From the NCBI GenBank assembly GCA_903893565.1, contig CAITMU010000069.1, positions 1 through 64,000 of the forward strand: a stretch of DNA of 64,000 nucleotides, in the 5' to 3' direction. This document shows positions 26,517 through 35,481 of this stretch, piece by piece. Made by a program: the position numbers and the translations under genes. The DNA is from an uncultured beta proteobacterium (GTDB lineage: Bacteria > Pseudomonadota > Gammaproteobacteria > Burkholderiales > SG8-41). How positions within the stretch are numbered: position 1 is the stretch's first letter; every line of letters starts with the position of its first letter. The notes beneath the pieces were generated by a model that was given only the letters and a program-made list of their open reading frames with translations, made no database searches and was not told where the DNA came from.

Positions 26517-27776
26517 ATGCATTTATCTGATCTAAAAAATCTTCCTATTGGTGAATTAGTCGAGATGGCCGTCACCAACGAATTGGAAGGTGCCAATCGA
26601 CTCCGTAAACAAGAACTGATTTTTGCTTTGCTTAAAAATCAGGCCAAAAAAGGTGAATCTATTTTTGGCGGCGGCACCCTCGAGGTATTACCGGATGGGT
26701 TTGGTTTCTTGCGCTCTCCAGATACGTCCTACCTAGCTGGCACAGATGACATCTATGTCTCCCCTTCCCAAATTCGCCGCTTTAACTTACACACCGGCGA
26801 TACGATTGAGGGGGAAATTCGCACCCCGAAAGAGGGCGAGCGGTATTTTGCCCTGGTAAAAGTCGACAATGTCAACGGCGAGCCACCAGAGAATTCTAAA
26901 CATAAAATTCTTTTTGAGAATCTCACCCCTTACCACCCCACCGAACACCTAAAGCTTGAAAGAGATATCAAGGCAGAAGAAAACATTACTGGGCGAATTA
27001 TCGATATTATTGCGCCCATCGGAAAAGGCCAACGCGGGCTTATCGTATCGCCCCCTAAGGCGGGTAAAACCGTTTTAATGCAACACATTGCTCACGCCAT
27101 CACCACCAATCATCCAGAGGTCGTTCTCATTGTGCTACTGATTGACGAGCGGCCTGAGGAGGTCACTGAAATGCAGCGATCGGTCAAAGGTGAAGTGCTC
27201 TCCTCCACCTTTGATGAACCCGCCTCACGTCACGTACAAGTGGCCGAAATGGTCATTGAAAAAGCCAAACGTCTAATCGAACACAAAAAAGATGTGGTTA
27301 TTTTGCTCGACTCCATCACTCGACTGGCGCGCGCCTACAACACCGTGGTCCCCGCTTCAGGCAAGGTGTTAACCGGTGGCGTGGACGCCAATGCATTACA
27401 AAGACCCAAACGCTTTTTTGGTGCAGCCCGAAACGTAGAAGAAGGTGGCTCTCTGACTATTTTAGCCACCGCATTGATTGACACCGGTTCGCGCATGGAC
27501 GATGTGATTTACGAAGAGTTCAAGGGTACCGGTAACATGGAAATTCATCTTGACCGGCGCATGTATGAAAAAAGGATTTTCCCTGCCATTAACGTGAATC
27601 GTTCTGGCACACGACGTGAAGAATTGCTTTTACCTAAAGACGTCTTACAAAAAATTTGGGTGCTTCGTAAATTACTCTACCCCATGGACGAACTCGAAGC
27701 GACAGAGTTCTTGCTAGACAAAGTCAGAGCAACCAAAAATAATGGCGATTTTTTTGATTCCATGAGACGGGGTTAA
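26517..27776 (+). CDS. rho: Transcription termination factor Rho
   Basis: The 419-residue protein contains the N-terminal Rho domain ([18 protein letters not shown]), the RNA-binding cold-shock-like domain ([18 protein letters not shown] near residue 51), Walker A SPPKAGKT near residues 178-185, and [10 protein letters not shown] near residue 211 with the [15 protein letters not shown]alker B region. Length is normal for non-extended Rho. It acts as a hexameric RNA-dependent ATPase. Confidence 0.98.
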   Translation: MHLSDLKNLPIGELVEMAVTNELEGANRLRKQELIFALLKNQAKKGESIFGGGTLEVLPDGFGFLRSPDTSYLAGTDDIYVSPSQIRRFNLHTGDTIEGEIRTPKEGERYFALVKVDNVNGEPPENSKHKILFENLTPYHPTEHLKLERDIKAEENITGRIIDIIAPIGKGQRGLIVSPPKAGKTVLMQHIAHAITTNHPEVVLIVLLIDERPEEVTEMQRSVKGEVLSSTFDEPASRHVQVAEMVIEKAKRLIEHKKDVVILLDSITRLARAYNTVVPASGKVLTGGVDANALQRPKRFFGAARNVEEGGSLTILATALIDTGSRMDDVIYEEFKGTGNMEIHLDRRMYEKRIFPAINVNRSGTRREELLLPKDVLQKIWVLRKLLYPMDELEATEFLLDKVRATKNNGDFFDSMRRG

Positions 27777-28075
27777 TGCTTCGTATTTTTTCGTTTTTTT
27801 CTGTTACTCCCTGACTTAAACTGCCTCCTAAGGGGGCAAGCGCTTAGATTAGGATGCCTGTAGGTATCGTAATTCTGCGCGCGAGTTCGATCCTTGAGAC
27901 CAGGGGGTGGGGCCGGTAAAATGCTTGACCTCTTTTGCCTTTAAAAGGCCTCTCGGATGGGGATTGTCGAAGTGCGATAGCATGGCAATCGGAAGCGCCA
28001 TGACACAGTGGGGTGCCAAAAAGCATCGAAAAACGCTGCAAAATGCTAGAAAACTGGGCGCGAGGTCGAAGACCC

Positions 28076-28104
28076 TTGCTTCGTTAGCCAAAATCGTTGA
28101 TAAT
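28076..28104 (+). promoter_or_regulatory. Candidate promoter of rpmE
   Basis: TTGCTT (28076-28081) and GATAAT (28099-28104) are 17 bases apart, placing the start about 35 bases before rpmE. The remainder of the 370-base gap between rho and rpmE shows only a weak hairpin (TGCCTCCTAAGGGGGCA near 27822-27838) without a T tract, and no gene I can support. Confidence 0.5.
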
Positions 28105-28144
28105 TCAGCCCTTTTCGCATCGGAAATACCGATAGGATGACATT

Positions 28145-28369
28145 ATGAAAGTTGATACACACCCCGATTACACCGATATGAAAGTCACCTGCAGCTGCGG
28201 GGCGACTTGGCAAACCGGTTCTACCCTGAGTAAAGATCTGCATGTGGAGGTTTGCTCCTCATGCCATCCTTTTTATACGGGAAAGCAAAAAATTGTCGAC
28301 ACCGCAGGGCGTGTTGAGAAATTCAATCAAAAATATGGCAGCCGTATTCCTGGCAAGGTTAGCGCCTAA
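28145..28369 (+). CDS. rpmE: Ribosomal protein bL31 (zinc-binding form)
   Basis: The 74-residue protein reads [20 protein letters not shown] and later [14 protein letters not shown], with four cysteines in CSC and CSSC. It is therefore the C+ (zinc-binding) L31 rather than the C- paralogue. The conserved HPFYTGKQK and VEKFNQKYG motifs are present. It follows rho and is ended by a hairpin terminator at 28388-28412. Confidence 0.97.
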   Translation: MKVDTHPDYTDMKVTCSCGATWQTGSTLSKDLHVEVCSSCHPFYTGKQKIVDTAGRVEKFNQKYGSRIPGKVSA

Positions 28370-28387
28370 TTTATTGGGTTTGAGGTC

Positions 28388-28412
28388 AAAGGGCAGCTTC
28401 GTGCTGCCCTTT
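28388..28412 (+). terminator. Rho-independent terminator after rpmE
   Basis: A perfect stem GGGCAGC/GCTGCCC with a TTCGT loop is extended by three A-T pairs and followed by TTTGCATTT. The T tract is interrupted but the stem is strong. Confidence 0.75.
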
Positions 28413-28467
28413 GCATTTAGTCGACTCAGACTAACGATTTCATTGGGCATTAAGCGGAAAATTTACT

Positions 28468-29529
28468 ATGAAAAAATTTCGTATCGCCGTCATTCCTGGG
28501 GATGGCATTGGTAAAGAAGTCATGCCCGAGGGGCTTCGTGTTTTAGAAGCGGTGGGGCGAGACTTTGGTATTCAGTGGCAATTTGATGAACTCGATTGGA
28601 GCTGCGATTACTACGCCAAACATGGCCTGATGATGCCTCAGGATGGACTCGAGCAGCTACAAAAACACGATGCCATTTATTTTGGTGCCGCTGGCTGGCC
28701 TGCCAGTGTACCGGATCATATTTCTTTATGGGGCCTACTCATTCCCTTTCGCCGTGGCTTTGACCAATACGTGAATTTACGTCCGGTTCGTTTAATGCCC
28801 GGCATGAAGTGTCCTTTAGCAGACCGCAAACCCGGTGATATCGACTTCTGGGTGGTGCGAGAAAACTCTGAAGGCGAATATTCCTCCGTCGGCGGAAAAA
28901 TGTATGCGGGAACGGATCGGGAATTTGTCACCCAAAGTGCCGTCTTCTCCCGTCAAGGGGTTGACCGCATATTAAAGTACGCTTTCGATTTGGCGCAAAG
29001 TCGCCCAAAAAAACACCTGACGTCAGCCACCAAATCCAATGGCATCTCCATCTCAATGCCATATTGGGATGAGCGCGTCAAAATCATGTCGGAGCAATAC
29101 CCTCAAATCAAGGTTGACCAATTTCACATTGATATTTTGTGCGCCCACTTCGTGATGCATCCGGACTGGTTTGATGTGGTAGTAGGCTCCAATCTCTTTG
29201 GCGATATCCTCTCCGATTTAGGGCCAGCTGCCACCGGGACCATCGGTATTGCCCCATCTGCTAATATGAACCCAGAAAAGCTCTTTCCCTCGCTCTTCGA
29301 GCCAGTCCATGGGTCAGCCCCTGATATCTACGGCAAAAAAATAGCCAACCCCGTTGGCATGATTTGGGCAGGGGCGATGATGCTTGACCACTTGGGATGT
29401 CCGGAGGCGGCTGCCGCGATCGTTAATGCGATCGAAAACACATTACAGGAAGGCCCCAAAACCCCCGACTTAGGGGGCAAGGCACACACCGAAGACCTAG
29501 GCAAGGCGATTGTTGAAAGACTGCGCTAA
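28468..29529 (+). CDS. Tartrate dehydrogenase / D-malate decarboxylating dehydrogenase family
   Basis: The 353-residue protein belongs to the isopropylmalate/isocitrate dehydrogenase fold: IAVIPGDGIGKEVMPEGLRV at the start, NLRPVR near residue 107, VVRENSEGEYSSVGG near residue 130, and GSNLFGDILSDLGPA near residue 242 with the metal Asp residues. The ENSEGEY segment and SVGG rather than LTGG fit tartrate/D-malate dehydrogenase (TtuC/DmlA) better than LeuB. It would oxidise tartrate or decarboxylate D-malate with NAD. That fits the organic-acid theme, but the exact substrate is inferred. Confidence 0.87.
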   Translation: MKKFRIAVIPGDGIGKEVMPEGLRVLEAVGRDFGIQWQFDELDWSCDYYAKHGLMMPQDGLEQLQKHDAIYFGAAGWPASVPDHISLWGLLIPFRRGFDQYVNLRPVRLMPGMKCPLADRKPGDIDFWVVRENSEGEYSSVGGKMYAGTDREFVTQSAVFSRQGVDRILKYAFDLAQSRPKKHLTSATKSNGISISMPYWDERVKIMSEQYPQIKVDQFHIDILCAHFVMHPDWFDVVVGSNLFGDILSDLGPAATGTIGIAPSANMNPEKLFPSLFEPVHGSAPDIYGKKIANPVGMIWAGAMMLDHLGCPEAAAAIVNAIENTLQEGPKTPDLGGKAHTEDLGKAIVERLR

Positions 29530-29552
29530 ACACTCTGCCCTCAGTTCCTACG

Positions 29553-29583
29553 CAGCCACTACGTAGCTACTACGCAGTGGCTG
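29553..29583. repeat. Near-perfect 14-bp inverted repeat downstream of the tartrate dehydrogenase-like gene
   Basis: CAGCCACTACGTAG and CTACGCAGTGGCTG pair with one mismatch around a CTA loop. No T tract follows, so it may stabilise the mRNA end or help Rho-dependent termination rather than being an intrinsic terminator. Confidence 0.6.
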
Positions 29584-29671
29584 TGATTGGGTTGGGGCAA
29601 GAGATTAAAGCGGCCAGAAAAGCCGTGCAGAGATCGCGTAGACAGCTGTCTAAAGCGGTTACCCTTTGAGG

Positions 29672-29702
29672 CACAGGGTGAACACAGGGTGAACACAGGG
29701 TG
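29672..29702. repeat. 11-bp tandem repeat, 2.8 copies
   Basis: CACAGGGTGAA is repeated twice exactly and followed by CACAGGGTG. It lies between the convergent tartrate dehydrogenase-like gene and cynS, downstream of both. Confidence 0.75.
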
Positions 29703-29725
29703 CGCAGAGTGCACGGGGCCCGAAC

Positions 29726-30226
29726 TTAATACGTTTTATAGGCCAAGTACTTGCCACTGAGGTTAATTTGCACTCGATCGCCCATCGGATCAGGCAAACG
29801 GGTTAAATCCATTTTGAAATCTATGGCGCTCATAATCCCGTCACCGAATTCCTCGTGAATAAGCTCTTTAAAAGTGGAACCGTAGACACTCACCAATTCA
29901 TAAAAACGATAGATCAAGGGGTCAGTGGGTACCGCAGTGGGCAAAGATCCTTTATAGGGCGCCTGCTGCAGCAATAACACCGCATAATCTGGCAAACCCA
30001 GTAATTTACCGGCAGCCACCGCCTGCGGCTTAGTCATTTTCATTTGACCCAGCAATGCCGCGGTGGTCCATTCCTTACTTTGGCCCACCACCTTGGCAAT
30101 CTTCTCCCAGGTCAGCGCTTTTTTTAATCGCGCTTCAACCACCATCTCTGTCACATCATGACGATTCAGCGGTCGCTGGTAGGGTAGCGAAGCCGGTGGT
30201 TTCTTGGGTAACCGAGTTGCTTTCAT
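29726..30226 (-). CDS. cynS: Cyanate hydratase (cyanase)
   Basis: The 166-residue protein has an N-terminal helix-turn-helix-like region (LTWEKIAKVVGQSKEWTTAALLGQ at about residues 39-62) and the cyanase catalytic part YRFYELVSVYGSTFKELIHE then EFGDGIMSAIDF. The active-site Arg, Glu and Ser lie in YRFYE and GIMSAID. Cyanase converts cyanate and bicarbonate to ammonia and CO2. The protein is about ten residues longer than usual at the N-terminus (MKATRLPKKPPASLP). It is the last gene of a four-gene minus-strand operon with its own ABC importer. Confidence 0.95.
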   Translation of the reverse strand: MKATRLPKKPPASLPYQRPLNRHDVTEMVVEARLKKALTWEKIAKVVGQSKEWTTAALLGQMKMTKPQAVAAGKLLGLPDYAVLLLQQAPYKGSLPTAVPTDPLIYRFYELVSVYGSTFKELIHEEFGDGIMSAIDFKMDLTRLPDPMGDRVQINLSGKYLAYKTY

Positions 30227-30270
30227 TGGGATAACACTCCTCTCATTAAGGGGGACTCACGCATTAAAAA

Positions 30271-31200
30271 TTACCGCAAATTCACCACATTCGCTCTGTC
30301 AGTGGGGGCCGGCTCCAGCCCGCCTGATGAATCTTCGCCTAGGACTAGCTCCCCCGGTCGAACCACAGGGGGATTTTTAGGATCATAGTCTTTAGGAGGC
30401 GATTGGCTAAATTGCCGGGAGCGACTCACTAGGAAATCAACCAAGTGATTTCTCATCGCATAAAACTGAGGCTCTTTATGTAAGCTTTCCCGATGACGAT
30501 TTTTACCCAGCGTATTGATCACAATCTCAGCAATACGGGCCTGAGGACCATTGGACATTAAAAGAATTTTATCCGATAGCAGCAAGGCTTCATCCACATC
30601 ATGCGTAATCATGAATACCGTTTGCTCGGTTATGGCACAAATTTTTAGTAACTCTTCCTGAATATTGCCGCGGGTCAAAGCATCTAAAGCACCAAAGGGC
30701 TCATCGAGCAGTAGCATTTTAGGCTCTATTGAAAAAGCACGGGCAATACCCACCCTTTGTTTCATTCCACCCGAGAGTTCAGAGGGTTTTTTTTGCTCAG
30801 AACCCGATAACCCCACTAAAGACAAATAACGCTGACAATGTTCATCGATTTGCATTTGATTCTTTTCGGGCCAACGCGAACGAACCGCAAACTCTACGTT
30901 TTTCTTCGCCGTTAACCAAGGCATGAGCGCGTGCCCCTGAAAAACGACTCCCCGCTCCAAACTCGGACCAGACACTTCTCGCCCGTCCATCAGCAAGTGC
31001 CCCCCTGTGGCTGTATCTAAACCTGCTAATGCATTCAAAATGGTGGTCTTACCGCATCCAGAGTGTCCAATAATGCAAACAAACTCACCTTTCTCAATGG
31101 TGAAGTTCACCTGTTCAAACACCGTCAAATCTGGCTTTCCCGCTTTACCCGGATATATTTTTGACAACCCATCTGCAATCAAAAAAGGCGCTTTTTCCAT
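30271..31200 (-). CDS. ABC transporter ATP-binding protein (NrtD/CynD type)
   Basis: The 309-residue ATPase has Walker A GHSGCGKTT near residue 44, signature LSGGMKQR near residue 143 and Walker B MLLLDEPFGALD near residue 160. It is the type that powers nitrate, bicarbonate, cyanate and taurine importers. A C-terminal extension after residue 245 (RSRQFSQSPPKDYDP and onwards) is typical of NrtD-like ATPases. The permease gene ends 3 bases before it and cynS follows after 44 bases, so cyanate is the likely cargo. Confidence 0.92.
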   Translation of the reverse strand: MEKAPFLIADGLSKIYPGKAGKPDLTVFEQVNFTIEKGEFVCIIGHSGCGKTTILNALAGLDTATGGHLLMDGREVSGPSLERGVVFQGHALMPWLTAKKNVEFAVRSRWPEKNQMQIDEHCQRYLSLVGLSGSEQKKPSELSGGMKQRVGIARAFSIEPKMLLLDEPFGALDALTRGNIQEELLKICAITEQTVFMITHDVDEALLLSDKILLMSNGPQARIAEIVINTLGKNRHRESLHKEPQFYAMRNHLVDFLVSRSRQFSQSPPKDYDPKNPPVVRPGELVLGEDSSGGLEPAPTDRANVVNLR

Positions 31201-31203
31201 GCC

Positions 31204-32040
31204 TTACTCCACGTAGGTAACATAGCGTTGCAACATACCAAACAACAAATCGAGAACCATACCCACAAATCCAATCATCAAGATCGCAAAAATCACATTA
31301 TTCAATGAAAGGTTGTTCCATTCATTCCACACAAAATACCCAATGCCTGTGCCACCCACTAACATTTCAGCCGCCACAATCACCAACCAAGCAATACCCA
31401 TCGAAATACGCATCCCCGTCATTATGGTCGGTGCCGCTGCCGGTAAAATCACCAACAAGGCTTTGCGCATAATGCCCACCTCCAAAGTCCTCGCCACATT
31501 AATCCATTCGTTTTTAACAGAGGCCACTCCATAGGCGGTGTTAATCAACATGGGCCAAATCGAACAGATAAAAATAACAAAAATCGCTGAGGTAGCCGAA
31601 TCCTTAATGGTATAAAGCGCCAAGGGCATCCATGCCAACGGGGAAATTGGTTTCAGAATTTGAATAAATGGATTCAACGCTTTATATAATAGCGGTGACA
31701 TACCGATCATAAAACCCAACGGAATAGCCACTACAGCGGCCAAAAGAAACCCTCCTGCTACCCGTGCCAGTGAATATCCTACCTGCAAGCCCACCCCCTT
31801 ATCATTGGGGCCCCGGTCATAGAAAGGATCGGAGAGATTTTTCTTAATCGTTTGTGCCACCTGCCAAGGCGAGGGCAGCCCGTCTTGCTTATTATCTGAG
31901 GCCCCCATTAATTGCTGATATTCGCTTTTTTGTGCTACGGGCTTTACCACCGGACGCGTGGCGGTATGCCAAATCGCCAAAAAAAATAAAAATATAATCA
32001 GCGACAATAAAGCAGCTTTGATTGTCAATAGGTTCTTCAT
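31204..32040 (-). CDS. ABC transporter permease (NrtB/CynB type)
   Basis: The 278-residue protein has an N-terminal membrane segment (residues 9-26) and five more, with the EAA-loop region GMRISMGIAWLVIVAAEMLV near residues 206-225 that contacts the ATPase. It overlaps the substrate-binding protein gene by four bases (32037-32040) and is followed after 3 bases by the ATPase. It forms the inner-membrane channel of the inferred cyanate importer. Confidence 0.92.
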   Translation of the reverse strand: MKNLLTIKAALLSLIIFLFFLAIWHTATRPVVKPVAQKSEYQQLMGASDNKQDGLPSPWQVAQTIKKNLSDPFYDRGPNDKGVGLQVGYSLARVAGGFLLAAVVAIPLGFMIGMSPLLYKALNPFIQILKPISPLAWMPLALYTIKDSATSAIFVIFICSIWPMLINTAYGVASVKNEWINVARTLEVGIMRKALLVILPAAAPTIMTGMRISMGIAWLVIVAAEMLVGGTGIGYFVWNEWNNLSLNNVIFAILMIGFVGMVLDLLFGMLQRYVTYVE

Positions 32041-33461
32041 AGGCTCGCTCTTTTGATAGCAAAACTGTCAACATACTGATCGGCCTTTTGTGCATCAAAC
32101 ACCTTACCCATCACCGTTATGGTGCGGTAGTTTTGTGAAGGCGGATGATAGCCCATTGCTTGCATCTGCTTTCTGGCATCAGTAAGTAAGTAAATCTTTT
32201 CTGCTAATGTTTTCCACTGCACTTCACCCTTGATGTAGCCCCAACGCTTCATCTGCGTCAAAATCCAAGTGGCCATTGAATACCAGGGAAACGGTTCAAA
32301 GCCAATCCGATGAGGCTCATCGTGAACGGCTCCCAAGCCATCGGCAAATTTACCCGTTAAAACTTGCTCCAAAACGGACACCGGTTGATTAAGATAATTG
32401 GCTGGTGCCATCGCCTCGGCAATGGTCTTTCTATTCTTACTTTCTTGTGCCAAATTAGCCGCTTTCAATACCGCACGAAACAATGCGGCAAATGAGTTGG
32501 GATTTTCCTGAATGAACGCACTAGGAGCACCAAAGGAACAACACGGGTGCCCATCCCAAATCGCCTTAGACAAGATATGAATAAAACCCACTTCATCATA
32601 AACAGCGCGCTGATTGAAAGGATCCGGGCCCAAGAATCCGTCAATATTGCCAGCCCGCAGATTGGCCACCATTTCAGGTGGAGGCAAAACACGAATTTGA
32701 ATATCTTTATCTGGGTCCAATCCATATTCGGCTAAATAGTAACGGAGAAGAAAATTGTGCATGGAAAACTCAAAAGGCACCGCCAATTTGAATCCCTTCC
32801 ATTGCCGGGGATCACGTTTATCTTTATGCTTAAGCGAGAGCGTGATCGCCTGCCCATTAATGTTTTGAATGGTCGCTACATTCATAGGTAATGTCGATGA
32901 ACCCACCCCCATTGACATTGACAAAGGCATAGGGGCGAGCATGTGCGAGGCATCATATTCACGGTTAATCAACTTGTCCCGAATCAACGCCCAACCGGCT
33001 GTCTTGATCACCTGCACTTCTAAGCCCTCTGCCGCATAGTAGCGCAAGGGGTGGGCCAATATGAGGGGGGAGGCACAGGTAATGGGAATGAAACCGATTT
33101 TAAGATCTTTTTTTTCGGGCTTACGTTTTTCCTGTGCTAAAGCTTGCATCGCATCCCAGGGCACCACCGAACCAATGGCCGCCAATAGTGCATTCATTCC
33201 CACCGCTTTTATAAAGGCGCGCCTGGCTACTGGTTGTGGAAATAAGCCCGTTAAAACTGCATTTTCTAGCGCGCGCTCTACCGTCTGTGGCGCCTTAAGT
33301 GCGGACACTGGTCCCAACAAATCATCGTCAGTATGATGATCACAAGAACAACTCGCTAAAGGATCTTGGGAAGGGGTTAGACAATCAGCTAAAGGGTCAG
33401 GATTCAATTTCATCTGGGGATTCTCAAAGCATCGCAATACTCCATACTTAGCAGTTAGCAT
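32037..33461 (-). CDS. ABC transporter substrate-binding protein, NrtA/CmpA/CynA family, Tat-exported
   Basis: The protein of about 474 residues carries a twin-arginine signal deep in its sequence (ARRAFIKAVGMNALLAAIG, about residues 80-98). A long acidic, cysteine-containing leader including CSCDHHTDDD precedes it. The binding domain begins KIGFIPITCASPLILAHPL. NrtA relatives bind nitrate, bicarbonate or cyanate; linkage to cynS favours cyanate. I chose ATG 33461 because AGGAAG lies five bases upstream. A GTG at 33491 and an ATG at 33413 (MKLNPDPLAD) are alternatives, and the latter also resembles homologue starts. It is the first gene of the operon. Confidence 0.88.
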   Translation of the reverse strand: MLTAKYGVLRCFENPQMKLNPDPLADCLTPSQDPLASCSCDHHTDDDLLGPVSALKAPQTVERALENAVLTGLFPQPVARRAFIKAVGMNALLAAIGSVVPWDAMQALAQEKRKPEKKDLKIGFIPITCASPLILAHPLRYYAAEGLEVQVIKTAGWALIRDKLINREYDASHMLAPMPLSMSMGVGSSTLPMNVATIQNINGQAITLSLKHKDKRDPRQWKGFKLAVPFEFSMHNFLLRYYLAEYGLDPDKDIQIRVLPPPEMVANLRAGNIDGFLGPDPFNQRAVYDEVGFIHILSKAIWDGHPCCSFGAPSAFIQENPNSFAALFRAVLKAANLAQESKNRKTIAEAMAPANYLNQPVSVLEQVLTGKFADGLGAVHDEPHRIGFEPFPWYSMATWILTQMKRWGYIKGEVQWKTLAEKIYLLTDARKQMQAMGYHPPSQNYRTITVMGKVFDAQKADQYVDSFAIKRASL

Positions 33462-33613
33462 GCCAACTTCCTGATTCAACCGCGGTTCCACTCACTTTTG
33501 CTCTAGAATGAATTTTTTTCCCTCAAATCTACCCACCAATGGGTTCAGTCAAAGACGGTCATACCCTGCACGCACTGCTTTGATACTTTTTGATGAACCA
33601 AACGAAGGCATAA

Positions 33614-33630
33614 CGCATTAAAATGGTGCA
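33614..33630 (-). promoter_or_regulatory. Candidate NtrC-type nitrogen regulator site upstream of the cyanate operon
   Basis: The minus strand reads TGCACCA-TTT-TAATGCG. The first half matches the NtrC consensus half-site TGCACCA perfectly; the second matches TGGTGCA at four of seven positions with the correct 3-base spacing. It lies about 150 bases upstream of the substrate-binding protein start. I do not see a convincing sigma-54 promoter between them. Confidence 0.4.
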
Positions 33631-33735
33631 TCAGGAACCATTATTTGATAAGAAGTAAAAAATGCGATAATCAATCGCTCTTCTTTAAACCCGTTCATCC
33701 CGATCATCAGAGGTTTTGTTTCGACCCTAGAGGAC

Positions 33736-35331
33736 ATGTCACAGCGCCACCGACTCATCGCTTTACTTTGCCTTTGCTGGATCATCCCCGGCCTCATAGG
33801 TCACGACCTCTGGGGCTCCGATGAGGCCTACACCTTTGGCGTTGTCTATGACCTCTTGCAAGGTGGATCTTGGCTGCACCCGCAATTGGCCGGCGAAGCT
33901 TTTCTTCGCGAACCGCCCCTGTATTACTTCGTTGCCCGCTTAAGCGCGAGACTCAATGAAAATTGGTTAGCACTACAAGATGGGGCTCGTTTGGCCACGG
34001 GCCTCTTTATGGCCCTTACCTTTATTTTTTGTAGTTTGGCCGCGCGTGAACTCAACGGCAAAGGTAAAGGAGCATTAGCTCCCTTGCTCTTAATCGGCTC
34101 GGCAGGACTTTTAGTCAGAGGTCATGAAATTCTCACCGATATTGCGCCGCTCGCTGGATTTGCGCTGGGCTATTACTGTTTGGCCTTAGGATTGCGCAAA
34201 CGGATTTGGGCGGGCATCGGGATTGGCGGTAGCCTAGGCATTATATTTCTGTCACAAGGTATTTTAGAGACGGTGATGTTCGTTCTGCTCTTGCTGCTGC
34301 TACCTTTAATTTGCTGGCCTTTCAGAAATCGCCAATACGCCCAGTCCATGGGGATTGCCTTACTGGTGGGGCTGCCGCTGATTGCTTCCTGGCCCATTCT
34401 GTTGGAACTGCATAACCCTGGAGCATTGCAAACGTGGATCCGCCAGGACTTACATGCCGTATTAACCGGACAGGGACACAAACTGAGCTATTTCATCAAT
34501 ATCCTTCCTTGGTATGGATGGCCTATCTGGGTGGTCAGCCTTTGGTCTTTATGGCGTGGCCGACGACAACTGCGCACCAACCCCGCGCTGGGTTTGCCCT
34601 TGACCGGATTTCTTGTCACATTGCTGGTCCTATCGATCGCGGGTGATGCCCGTGATCTTTACGCGCTACCCCTGTTAATCCCACTCACCTTGCTCGCCAT
34701 ACCCGGGGTGAGTCAACTCCGCCGGGGGGGGGCCAACGCTTGGTATTGGTTTGGCGTGCTCGGCACTGGGGTTTTCATCATTGCCGGTTGGTTTTACTGG
34801 TCTGCACTGGAGCTGGGTTACCCTGCCGAACTTCACTCACACTTGCAGCACTTACGGCCCTCTTATCCCGCCGCCTTTAAGATGATGCCTTTTTTGCTCG
34901 CTCTTGGTTACACTTTGGCATGGCTTGTTCTTTTCCGTAAGCTCCCCTTCTCGCCAGAACGCCCTGTAATCGTGTGGGCTGCCGGGGTTTGTGTCATATG
35001 GGGCTTACTCAATATCCTTTTTTTATCTTATATCGACACGGGTAAGAGCTATCGCGCCATGATAGTCAGCCTCAAAAACCACTTACCCCAACACTATGAT
35101 TGTGTATCGAGCGAACATTTAAGCGAAGCCCAGCGCGCCATGCTTCAATACTATGCGGGCTTAATCACCTACAGAACAGAGTCACCCAACCGTCAACGCC
35201 ACTGCCAAATTCTCCTCACCCAAGGGATTAAAAAATACGAGCCCCCGCACCCCGGCTGGCATAAAATTTGGGAAGGGTCGCGACCGGCGGACAAAATCGA
35301 ACGTTTTCGTTTATATCAAAAAAACCTTTAA
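33736..35331 (+). CDS. Glycosyltransferase family 39 (ArnT-like) membrane protein
   Basis: The 531-residue protein has about eleven hydrophobic segments and the GT39/ArnT signature DLWGSDEAYTFGVV near residue 24, with the acidic pair used for lipid-linked sugar donors, then FLREPPLYYFV near residue 57. Such proteins move sugars from polyprenyl phosphate to lipid A or other envelope acceptors. AGAGGAC precedes the ATG. It stands alone, divergent from the cyanate operon. The sugar and acceptor are unknown. Confidence 0.87.
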   Translation: MSQRHRLIALLCLCWIIPGLIGHDLWGSDEAYTFGVVYDLLQGGSWLHPQLAGEAFLREPPLYYFVARLSARLNENWLALQDGARLATGLFMALTFIFCSLAARELNGKGKGALAPLLLIGSAGLLVRGHEILTDIAPLAGFALGYYCLALGLRKRIWAGIGIGGSLGIIFLSQGILETVMFVLLLLLLPLICWPFRNRQYAQSMGIALLVGLPLIASWPILLELHNPGALQTWIRQDLHAVLTGQGHKLSYFINILPWYGWPIWVVSLWSLWRGRRQLRTNPALGLPLTGFLVTLLVLSIAGDARDLYALPLLIPLTLLAIPGVSQLRRGGANAWYWFGVLGTGVFIIAGWFYWSALELGYPAELHSHLQHLRPSYPAAFKMMPFLLALGYTLAWLVLFRKLPFSPERPVIVWAAGVCVIWGLLNILFLSYIDTGKSYRAMIVSLKNHLPQHYDCVSSEHLSEAQRAMLQYYAGLITYRTESPNRQRHCQILLTQGIKKYEPPHPGWHKIWEGSRPADKIERFRLYQKNL

Positions 35332-35481
35332 TTACAACAATGTAAATCTTTAATGCTCAGGCTTTTTGCGCAGTGCAATATAATTCTCGACAGCACACAA
35401 TGAGCCAATTACACTGACAACTTACCATTGAAGCAATAAAAAAAATGATTTTTAATCTTTATCGATTTGCGGAGAAAAGCA

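Noticed and set aside
27860..27905. tRNA-like 3' end (GAGTTCGATCC followed by GACCA)
   Set aside because: The T-stem does not pair properly and no acceptor or anticodon arms are found upstream.
27907..28140. Plus-strand open frame of 77 codons between rho and rpmE
   Set aside because: It lacks a ribosome binding site, covers the likely rpmE promoter and shows no family motif.
33490..33613. Sigma-54 promoter for the cyanate operon
   Set aside because: No GG-10-GC element of acceptable quality is present between the NtrC-like site and the start codon.
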